Source: Acorus gramineus (taxonomy: Eukaryota; Streptophyta; Magnoliopsida; Acorales; Acoraceae). From it: a DNA stretch of 64,000 nucleotides. Of this stretch, positions 54,890 through 64,000 are shown piece by piece. How positions within the stretch are numbered: position 1 is the first letter of the stretch; every line of letters starts with the position of its first letter. A model generated the notes under the pieces. That model was not told the origin of the DNA. It made no database searches and saw only the letters and a program-made list of their open reading frames with translations. The DNA lies in the NCBI GenBank assembly GCA_030737835.1, contig JAUJYN010000021.1, forward strand, positions 2,031,048-2,095,047, written 5' to 3'. Position numbers and translations under genes: made by a program.

Positions 54890-55244
54890 CTTCCCTGTGG
54901 CATGGTCTTGCGTGCGTGGAGTGTTCCGTCTGGCGGTTGGCGAGTGCGAGGCTGTCAGCAGTCCTAGAGTCATGTATTTGTTAATCGTGCGTGTTGCACA
55001 GGATGTATTTGATTGGACTAGACTTGGCTCTCACAGGACAGTGATTGTGTATTCGAGTCTGTAATAATGTTTTGGTTTACAGACTTATTGATATTTTTAT
55101 GCTTCCGCTTTTCAGTTAGCTATCACTTATCTTTGTTTTGCCACCTCATATGTTGTATGTTGGAGTTATTGTTGACCTCATGTATTGATAACTAATATTA
55201 TTTATATTGCCACGTCTCGGGGACGGCCGCCCTGAGGCGTGGCA
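54890..55244 (+). repeat. A6: old A-family LTR end
   Basis: It matches the last 350 bp of A LTRs: TTGGCTCTCACAGGACAG, GAGTCTGTAAT, GCTTCCGC and a GGGGACGGCCGCCCTG end, finishing GTGGCA instead of GTGACA. It is much more diverged than A1-A5, so older. Confidence 0.75.
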
Positions 55245-58200
55245 GCTACTGGCCATACTCTCTCTTGGAACAACAAACAAACCAACCGTTCCTACTACAG
55301 ACTAGACAGAGCTCTCATAAAGCATGTTTCTTTGCTCATTTACCAAATTCTGTGACCCATTACCAAGCTACGAGCATTTCTGATCATTTGCCTCTCAAGA
55401 TCTCTCTACAGCCAGCCCTCAATTTTGGGCTCGTCCCTTCAAATATTTTGAGATGTGGGAGACAAATCCCACATTTGACTCTGTTGTTCAGTCAGCTTAG
55501 AGTATGGATGTTGTTGCATCTCCCATGTTCATCTTTACCAGGAAGCTTTATGCTACCAAGGTGGCATTCAAAAGGTGGAACACTCAGCATTTTTTTTCCC
55601 TATTTTTTTATCACCTTCAAGAAAAGAAAATTGCAATCTCCTAGGCCCAACTTGCACCATTAAATAAGCCATCCAATCCTTGCGTAATGGTTGATGAAAA
55701 TGCAACTTGCAAAGGTAGACTACATTGTTGCTCTTCAACAAGAGGAAAGCTTTCTTAGGATGAAATCGTGAAACTCCATCAGGCTTCTCAGAAATAAGGA
55801 GAGGATGCTCACCCCTGATCACACTAAAATCAAAAGTCTCATTGTGGAGTTCTACTCTAAACTGCTAAATTGTAAATCAGTTAAGGGGATTCCCAAGATC
55901 AACTTCTCTTCTATTGTCTTGGCCTCTCCAAATGCTAGCTGACCTCCGAGGTCACATTGGATGAGCTCAAGTCTGTAGTTTTTGACCAAAAACCCCTCAG
56001 CTCTTCTGGTCCTGACAGATTCCCGACTCATTTCTATCAAAAATGTTTGCACTCATTCATTAGGATCTTCTCCAAGTTGTTCAAAACTTCATGTCCACAA
56101 GCTGCCTCTTCAAGCAAGTGAGTCATTCTTTTATTACTCTCATTCCCAAATCTGCCAACACAGACTCCTTGAAAAATTTCAAGTCAATATCTCTTTGCAA
56201 CTCTCTCTGTAAGATAATCACGAAGGTTTTGGGATCTAGACTCCAATGTATTCTCCCAGGGCTAGTTAGGGCTGGTTAGAGGTCATCAAACTGCCTTCAT
56301 CAGGCTAGAAGTACCCACCACAATATACTCCTTGCCCATGACCTGATCTCCTATATCAACAAGGATGGTTCAGCCAGAGCATGTGTCAAGGTGGCTCTTC
56401 CTTAGCTCGCTACTTAGTGCCTTCTAATGGAAGCCCCGAAGTTTTTCTTAATGCTTCTTGTGGGGTTCATCAAGGGGACCCCCTATCTCCCTTACTATTC
56501 CCTTTGATCATGGAGGGATTTTCTAATAAATTCGCATTGCAAGGAAGGGCTACTAAAGCCATATATCGAAGGTAAATCGTATGTCTCCCATCTCTGATTC
56601 GCTAACGACCTCCTTGTAATTTTGAAGGGCTCTCTACATTCCGCTAAGGCCCTTAATAAAAGCTCTTCCCGGATTTTGCCTCCCAATTAGGACCTTGAAT
56701 GCGGTGAAGAGCAAAATATTTGCTAATCAACCTCTCCCACTATTCTGTGGCACTCTATCCATTCAACAACAATCATTGTCAGTTAAATACCTCGGACTTT
56801 CACTCTTCATGGGTATATCACCCATTTTTTATGCCATCCATTCATTTGTAAAGTCAGGGATACATGCTTGGAGAGGCAAGATGTTATCATTGGAAGGTTG
56901 ATTAGAATTGGTTCTCTTAGTCCTCTCCTCCTACCATATATTTTGGTCTATAGTGTTTGCAATCCCTCGAGCTACTACAAAAGAGATTGGGAGAATTATC
57001 TGAAACTTTCTGTGGCAAGGCTATTCCAAGAGAAAAAGATCGGACATGTAAGTTGGGGCTTGTTTTGCATACCAAAATATGAAGGAGACCTTCGCATTTC
57101 TAGGATCGAGACTGGATCAGTGGTTCCAGTGGAGCAAGATTTTGGGAGTTGGCTTCCAATATTCCTTCAATGTGGGCTTCTTATATAAAAAAGAAATACC
57201 TTCGCAAAGGGAACATCTGGAATTTTGGACCACCAACTGGCGGCTCCTATTCATAGAAGACAATAATCAAAGCGCGAAACACAAAATTTATCATATTTGA
57301 AGGGATCACCACCAACCTATGGTAAGATCCATGGCTTAATGGTCGTTCTCCTCTATAGGCAGCAGGGAGAATACACCTCACTTTTAGCCCTGATCAAGGA
57401 CGAAAAGTGGTGTAAACCCTTCTGTTAGCTCCCTTGTATGGACCAATTATGGTCTAAAATTGAAGATCTTGAGATGGGGGGCTTTGGGCTGGACATTATG
57501 ATCTCGACTCCTAGTAGAACTGGTGTTCTCAAAAGAAGTGATGCAATGAGGTTTTTCAATAGAAACTCTTCCTTCCAACCTGCTTGGACTAAGTGGATAT
57601 GGAGGCCCATTCAAGTCCAAAGACACTACATTTCATGGCAGTTCTTCCTTAATAAAGCACCTACTCTATCATGCCTTCTCCACAAGGGACTGGTTCAAGA
57701 TCAGACATGCCCTCTCTGTATTGTTGGTAAAGAGACTTCGGATCATCTCACTCTCTAATGTCCTTATCCTCAATACATTTCAACACCCCCTTGAAGGATA
57801 TGTGATCAAGGGCCCTGCTTCAAAGAGGCGCTCTGGACTGCCCATATGGCTGGACACTCAGGTTACTCACTCCGTCAGGAAGATGATTGCGGCCTGCATC
57901 CTAACTATCTTCTTCTGTATGTTTGTATGGAAAGAAATAATCGCATGTCTGAGGAATGTCATTTCACAAAAAAGAACTTTTGCATAGAATGAAGGCTGAG
58001 ATCTCTACCAGGCTGAAGTTCTCTGTTTTGAAGGCTGGCATCTCCCCGGAGCTACTCAAAGTTATTGAGAACTTTGACACCACACAACCATTTATGCCAA
58101 CAGCCTTACGACGGTGTTTGGCTGTCAAGGAATGTCTACAGCGACGGATAAAGGCCGTCAGGGAAAGTTAAATTTTTTGTTGTGCCACCATCTCCAATAT

Positions 58201-58676
58201 TCCAACCACCCAACTTAGGTGATTGGATTGCTCCCAACCCTCACTTGCATAAGGTGAACTCTTATGGTTCTCTAACATAAGACAGGGGAGGATATAGAGC
58301 CCTTATTCGAGATGACAAGGGGACATCTATAATTGGTGCTGCAGGCCAAAGCAATCCCACGACCATCAATCTTCTTGAATTTCAGGGTATTCTAATGGGC
58401 TTCCCAACCCTCACTTGCATAAGGTGAACTTTTATGGTTCTCTAACATAATACAAGGGAGGATATAGAGCCCTCATTTGAGATGACAAGGAGACATCTAT
58501 AATTGGTGCTGCAAGCCAAAGCAATCCCACGTCCATCAATCTACTTGAATTTCAAGGCATTCTATTGGGCTTTGAATTTTGCCTTCACATTGGGGCCTTT
58601 AGGATTTGGTCTGAAGCCGATTCTACTACATATATCACTTAGTTATTGAGTACAAGACCTCTTCCTTTGACGACAC
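55245..58676 (+). pseudogene. Decayed L1-type LINE (endonuclease tail, reverse transcriptase, zf-RVT, RNase H start)
   Basis: Plus-strand frames change often but give the plant L1 order. The endonuclease end is seen as YYRLDRALI and SDHLPLKIS. Reverse transcriptase segments include SSGPDRFPTHFYQK, ITLIPKSA, GVHQGDPLSPLLFPL (normally GxxQGDPLSPxLF) and LSVKYLGLSL. The zf-RVT region has LSCLLHKGLVQDQTCPLC, with HLTL as the trailing histidine. An RNase H start lies at 58250-58660 (GGYRALIRDD, LLEFQGIL). The endonuclease start is missing; the A6 LTR end adjoins. Many stops show it is long dead. Solo LTR D' interrupts it at 58677. Confidence 0.8.
58233..58572 (+). repeat. Tandem duplication (2 x 170 bp) in LINE RNase H
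   Basis: Units 58233-58402 and 58403-58572 both start CCCAACCCTCACTTGCATAA and differ at about ten positions. The duplication would repeat the start of the RNase H region. Confidence 0.88.
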
Positions 58677-60596
58677 TGTCGGTATGGATTTTGATGAGAT
58701 TGTAATTCGGATTCCTCCAAGCTTGGTTTTGGTTTGTACACAATGTTCTGAGTCATAGCTCGTTGGATCATCCAAGGTCACCCAACCACTTACACGGACG
58801 TTGTGATCGCCACTTGGCTTTCCTCAAAAGCAAGAAGAGAGGATGCACTTCAACACTTGCCTTTATCTGGGAAATGGGTGGTTCTCCTCTCAAGGATCAC
58901 GGTCGGTTGTGCCTTGAGGTGATTGAAGCTCAGCTAGCCTTGCAAAACATAGAGAGAGAGAGAAGCAGGAGTAACAAATGATGAGGAACTGTACAAGTGA
59001 TGAAAATGATGTGAATGGAACCAAGATTTGCGAAACCAAAGCTTTTGAAAATAACACAACAGTCACTCCAAAGAATAAAGCACCAAAAACTTAAAACTCA
59101 TAATAGATATAAGCCAAATCTACGGCCCCACTATGAGACGTCCATAACCAGGGAGAATTCCAAGAAGATTAGTAAAATCTAGAGCCAGTGTGAAGACCAA
59201 AATTGGCGGTCCCCTTATGACCGTCACAGATCCAGAGAAATCAATCAAATAAAGTAATTCAATGAACCAAAGAGGTGAGCAAACCGACAACCATACTATG
59301 AGCTATCCAAAAGCAGACCCAAAAAGATCAATAAGACAAAGTAATTCAATGCACTAAAGAACTTGCAAATCCAAAGAAAAAGTGAGACAAAACCGATGGC
59401 TCCACTATGAGATGTCAAGAAATAGTTCAAAATCCAATGGCCCTACTATGAGCCGTTTTAGAAAAAACAAGTAAAAAATGAGTGTTTGTGGAAATGAAAA
59501 AAAGGGAAACAATAGCACAATAGCTTAGTAGTAAAGGATAGGTAGTAAAAAATGGATAAACAAATAGAAAAATAAGAAAAATAAGTTAGTAGTCCTTTGG
59601 AGAGAGTGTCCCATATAAAAGGGTAGGGGGAGGTATTCAAATGGTCCTAAGACCAACTGGCCCACAACCCTAGTGTAAGCCGTCCGTCAAGTGAATCTTA
59701 TTTTCAAAAGAGAAATTTCAATAGCTCGACAATGATGCAACCACACATTATCAACTTCTTTAAACTATTTCATTATATGATTAAAAGATTTACAATATTT
59801 GGTTTACAAGGTTTTTAAGGATTGGAGAGGGGAGTTCTAATGAATACCCTAAAAAAGAAAAAAAACAAAGGAAAATGAAAGTGGAGATGAGCAAGGAAGA
59901 GGAGGGCTGGCTTTTCTCTATATTCTCTCATCTCTTGTAGGTCTTTTGGCTATTTTGTGGGTGAATTCATTAGCTTTCTTTGCCTAATCCTTGCTGCTCC
60001 CTCTTCTTCTCCAATGCCCTCTATTTATAGTGGAAGAGAACCCCCTTGCAAGCTTTCTCACCCTTCCATTGTTAGACAATACATAAGGGCATTACATTCT
60101 CCACTTCCCGTGGCTCAAAACCTGCAAACGTGACTTCTCGGAGCTGCAGTCAAGGATGGAGCGCCATTTCCTTCTTCTCAATTGTCTGCCAGCTTTTCTC
60201 ATATAGACAGGTCGATGGCTTTAGTGTGGCCTGTCCAAAAAATTAGGGTTTCTTCCACGTGAGGCCTACACTAGCATCTTCTGGAACCGACCGCTCTATG
60301 TTTGGCCGTCTCAAAACAAATGGTTCTATGTTTGGCCGTCTCTATGCTTGGTTTTCATAGAAATCCTTGTTCTGTAAGCTTTCCAACACATCTTCAGGAT
60401 TGAGAATCACAGGTGTATTGATAAAGTTATGGTCCAAGGGCACTCCTTTAGCTTCTTCCAAGGCCAAATTAAGTTGATCTTTGGTTGTTGTTGTTGTTCA
60501 GTCTTGGTCACTTTTGAGAGAATATTTGGTACAAGCCTATATAAATAAGAAATTACAAGTGATAAGTATTCTGATCGATAAAATGGGGTATCTACA
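58677..60596 (-). mobile_element. D': reversed solo LTR of family D
   Basis: It starts TGTCGGTATGGATTTT and ends AAAATGGGGTATCTACA, the complement of the D borders at 29453-32060. Flanks are GACAC and GGCAC, a likely 5-bp duplication with one change. At 1.92 kb it is shorter than D because the tandem-repeat parts are shorter. A TATA-like CTATAAATAG (minus) is near 60016-60027. It is inserted in the RNase H region of the LINE. Confidence 0.78.
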
Positions 60597-60601
60597 GGCA
60601 C

Positions 60602-60960
60602 TGAGAACTTAAAAGGAAGCTCCAATAGGGTATAACATCACTCCTATAATAAATAGAAGGTCTCCCATGTCCATAGGGAGGGTAACAACGTGGCGAACCT
60701 CCACGTATTTCATTGATCTAGTTACAGTGAATCTTCTTTTCAGCATCATGATCTATGTCCTGCCGTAGAGGAACTGCTCCGGAAAAACAACTAAAAGATA
60801 GCCTACATGAGAAATTTTAAGCTTTGTTCCCTTCGCTTAGGGGAGCTGTCTCAAACTCTTAATGATTTTTTTGAGAACTAATTTTGATGAGGATTATGTG
60901 AACTTTTTTGTAACTTGTGACTGCACACTTGTATATTTTGTCAAATTATAGCAATACAAA
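60602..60960 (+). pseudogene. LINE tail after D'
   Basis: A frame reads SHVHREGNNVAN near 60660-60700, the expected end of the L1 RNase H (HVxREGNxVAD). What follows is the likely 3' untranslated part. A polyA tail is not evident; the AT-rich end near 60950 is my estimate. Confidence 0.65.
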
Positions 60961-61639
60961 TATATATTACCAATAAGAAAAAGTAAGAATTTAATTGAGT
61001 CCTATTTTAATCTTCAAATATTAATTAATTGAATCCTATTTTAATCTTCAAATATTAATCTTAATTTTTATCTTGAAGTGATACAATCGAACGTTTAACG
61101 CGAGTTGGACTATCTGATTGTCCCGCACGTCTATGATTATTAGATTTTGTCATGTTAATAATCGTTGTAATTTAGAAAATTCTGTGTTTAATGATTTGAA
61201 AATTAAAACTAACATTTTATTAAATTTTAACACTTGCAGCCCTGCAAGCCTACTTGCAGGCCATCAATCACGTAGGGGTGGAATAATTTTGTCTCCAGGT
61301 CAACTCTGGTATGATATCAAAACAACAATTGAGAAGGATTGGTGCATGAAAGCCTACAAAAGTACAGGCTAATCTTTTGTATTATGAGCCTCACATTATA
61401 TAAGGTGTTGTGAAACAGGGGTGGTCGGTGATAATAATTCCTATCACACCATTTTATTAATTACGAACACTTGCATATCTTTAGCCGCCCCCTGTTTGGT
61501 TCGAGAAGAGGCCTGTAATAAGTGGGAGTTAGTCGGCATAGCTTCAACATGGGTGTTTGGAAGCTTGAAATAAATCAGAACCTATATGTCAGAATTAGCT
61601 AGTATAAAATGGTATATGGATTCCAATCAATCCCTAGTA
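60961..61639. other. AT-rich spacer
   Basis: Contains a short diverged direct repeat: the phrase TTAATTGA(A/G)TCCTATTTTAAT occurs twice at 60992-61040. Nothing else is recognised. Confidence 0.45.
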
Positions 61640-61915
61640 TTTAATTATTCCAACTTATTTACCCAAAAGAATATTTAAGCCTATTGTCAAATCAATTGTC
61701 ATCACCTCTTATAAATCAACTGTCATTATTTTTTCAACTTTTATAAATCTTTATCCACACCTTATTCACATTTTATCTAAACAATAAAAAAATTATTATT
61801 ACATTTCCCAATGAGAATAATTCGAACACAACTAAACAAAAATAAATTTATCCTTATCTATATTAGAATAGTCATAAACCTTGTAATAACTTAATTCTCT
61901 ATCCAAATGGGAGAG
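61640..61915. repeat. Interspersed AT-rich repeat (copy 2)
   Basis: Opposite orientation to 12231-12480, with the same landmarks in reverse order (ATCACCTCTTAT, TTTTATAAATCTTTATC, CACAACTAAAC-like). Diverged. Confidence 0.55.
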
Positions 61916-61977
61916 GAGAACTCCCTCTGCGGACTTGCTTCCAACCCATCAATTAGCTATGGGTGAAACAATTTTAT

Positions 61978-61979
<2 letters not shown>

Positions 61980-62016
<37 letters not shown>
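61980..62016. repeat. Poly-G tract (37 bp)
   Basis: An uninterrupted run of 37 G residues follows ATTTTATCC. It is very unusual in length for a plant genome and may be partly an assembly or sequencing artefact. Confidence 0.8.
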
Positions 62017-62017
<1 letters not shown>

Positions 62018-62626
62018 CGTAAAGAGTTGTGGATTTACGAAGATCTCATCATATATATAGAATACAAAATCTTGATTAACTATCAAAAAAATTCTGACAC
62101 TTTGTTTTTTAGTAAATTAAGATCCGACTATCGCGGTTGTGTTAGACATTTAGATTGTCCAATTGACACTGGAACTAACCCGGTAGCTTTGATTTGTGTC
62201 TACATCTATTGTTGTGTGTAACCCTCCAATGTTTCCTTTTTTTTTTATAAAGTATTGTTACACACAGTTCATTTTTCAATTCTATTTTCAGTCCAATATA
62301 GTTCGTCAGCACCATATACTTAAATTTAATGAGGTATATATATGTTTTTATTATTAATCAGTTAATGCACTTCGGTTACTGTGAGATTTGAATTTGAAGA
62401 ATCTAGTAGTGTTGAAAGTTAAAAGAGTATATCTTCTCTCGTACAGTCTTAAAAGTTGAATAGTCTTTTTCACTCTCAGAAATTGGATTGGATAAGTTCG
62501 TATTATCGGTGGACATCTCTAGAAACATGTAGCTTCATGAACTTCTTTTAATTCATTAAATCCCATCATGTGCATCCACCACCATTAGACACCCTCACAT
62601 TAGAATTGAGTTTCATAAAGGAAAAT
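62017..62626. other. AT-rich spacer
   Basis: No feature is recognised. Confidence 0.4.
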
Positions 62627-62716
62627 GCTGCATCCAATAATTGTCTTCGTTTATGTGTCAGAACATATAAAGCTGCATCCAATAATTGTCTTCGTTTATG
62701 TGTCAGAACATATAAA
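62627..62716. repeat. Perfect tandem duplication (2 x 45 bp)
   Basis: Unit 62627-62671 (starts GCTGCATCCAATAATTGTCT) is repeated exactly at 62672-62716. Confidence 0.9.
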
Positions 62717-64000
62717 TAAGGGTGTTGTTATACAATATTTTTTATAACTTTAAATACAATCACATCGTATCTTGTTAAGTATCAAATGAGATATGTAAGT
62801 TTTTAGGTGAGGATATACCTAATAAAAAAAGTTACATTGCTAAACAAAGACTCATTCAATTGAAAATAAAGCGATATAAACTTGTCATCAAAACATATAC
62901 ATAATTATACGAGTTTTACTAGTTTTAAAAAATTAAAACACGTGCGGATTGCATTTGGGTCAGGCTATACCTAACATTATCCTCTTTTTTTCTTTTTTTT
63001 TGAGAAAATGATAGACTATATGACATATAAGTTACAATAGTTTGAAATAAGTTTGTTAATTATTCAAAAAAAATTTGTATCTGAAAATTTAAAAATTATC
63101 TAATATCCGAAAATTTGTTACCATATCCGAAATTCAAATATTCGCATCGGATACGGGTATGATTATAATCGATCCCAAAAAAAAATTTGTATCCTAAATT
63201 ATTTTAAATTATTATTCATTATATTAACACATTTATATTTTAGGATTAATATGAGTCTTTTTATATTATTTGTTATACTTTAAAACAAACAATATACATA
63301 ATTTTTATAAATTTATGTTTTATATTAGGTAATTATTAGTTTTTTTACATATTTAATTTATTATATATATTATTTTTATTTTTCAGATAATTATCTGAAT
63401 CTGGATTTTCGGATCAGATACAAATATTTAATTTAAATATCCATTGAATATCGAATACGTAATTATTTTTTTATATCTAGATCGAATATGGATACAAATA
63501 TGGATCGATCTGATCCATATTTGCTCCGTTGACATATGTACTCTGGAGTTTGTCTCAAAAGTAAGGAAAATGGAGAGGGCGGGGAGGATGGAGGAAGGAA
63601 AACAAAATAGAGAAGTGAATTTGAACACAGCACTCACCCCCGGAACATAGAAAACCAAATGGCAAGGATGAACACAGCCCGCCAAAAATACCGAGAAAAC
63701 CAACTAGGTCGGGTCAATTTGCAACTTCCCTGGCTTCATGCTAATTGGACAGCTCGCCGCAAGAGAGCATCCCCATGAATCCTCCCCAAACATTTTCAAC
63801 ATGCCTAACATTATCCTTAATTAACATTATCTTAAAGCAAAACCGACCATTATTTCTCCTTGCATTATTTATCAAAAACATGACAGAAGGCATCCACACC
63901 ATCACCCTCATATCAGGTGTACATATGCAAGTGTTTCACAAAAGGCTGGTTCTTAACAAACACACACGACCCACCACCACCCACACTTGAGAAGCTCTCA
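62717..64000. other. AT-rich end region with ATCCGA-type repeats
   Basis: Words such as ATATCCGAAA, GGATACGGGTATGATT, TTTTCGGATCAGATA and CGAATATGGATAC cluster at 63090-63530 in both orientations. This may be a MITE, but ends are unclear. From 63530 to the window end nothing else is recognised. Confidence 0.4.

Overview
This window looks like intergenic, repeat-rich nuclear DNA of a flowering plant, probably a eudicot with a sizeable genome. The evidence is AT-rich background sequence with intron-containing genes, a class-B GATA zinc-finger gene, and several plant-type retrotransposon families. Nothing is bacterial, organellar or viral in the ordinary sense. I see one apparently complete host gene, an LLM-domain GATA factor of the GNC/GNL type (14455-15900, three exons, 307 residues). 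I also see the last exon of one unidentified gene (3537-3883). Nearly everything else I can interpret is transposable-element DNA.

Layout. 0-17 kb: gene-side DNA holding a LINE scrap (760-1211, minus), foldback and MITE-type elements (4735-5712, 7457-7731, 10233-10896, 13032-13536) and the GATA gene. 17.4-45.7 kb: a nested retrotransposon stack. Element B (LTRs 17401-17916 and 44319-45699) was hit in its gag region by element A1, a Tekay/Del-like Ty3 chromovirus (18471-38299, 5-bp duplication GGACC). A1 was then hit by a related element A2 in its 5' LTR, by a solo LTR of family D in its integrase gene (29453-32060), and by a reversed solo LTR A3 in its 3' LTR (34019-37090). A second A-family composite, A4 (38723-43749), also lies in B, and a 958-bp foldback element with an 8-bp duplication sits in B's 3' LTR. 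46-53 kb: a DNA-transposon remnant with subterminal repeats, a truncated A-type LTR (A5), and a miniature LTR element C. 53.8-61 kb: a minisatellite, an old A-type LTR scrap, a decayed L1-type LINE, and a reversed family-D LTR inside that LINE. 61-64 kb: AT-rich DNA with a 37-bp poly-G tract and small duplications.

The most interesting signal is inside the roughly 3-kb LTRs of family A. Seven copies keep the same architecture: a GC-rich, alternating purine-pyrimidine tract, then a canonical splice acceptor, a segment of exactly 36 nt, a GTGAGT-like donor, an intron-like stretch with G-rich repeats and hairpins, and a second acceptor followed by an acidic reading frame that usually ends in CAG-TAG. 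Read through the predicted splices, the frame is open, and subfamilies differ there by in-frame insertions or deletions. Just after the 36-nt segment lies a stem-loop whose two arms change together between copies (base-pair covariation). I therefore propose a spliced, structured leader with a short reading frame carried wholly in the LTR. This is inference from sequence only and needs RNA and alignment tests.

A1 still shows gag, zinc knuckle, protease, reverse transcriptase, RNase H, integrase and chromodomain-like segments in order, but frameshifts, one in-frame stop and the family-D insertion make it defective. Boundaries were read by eye; most are good to a few bases, and those marked approximate may be off by tens of bases.
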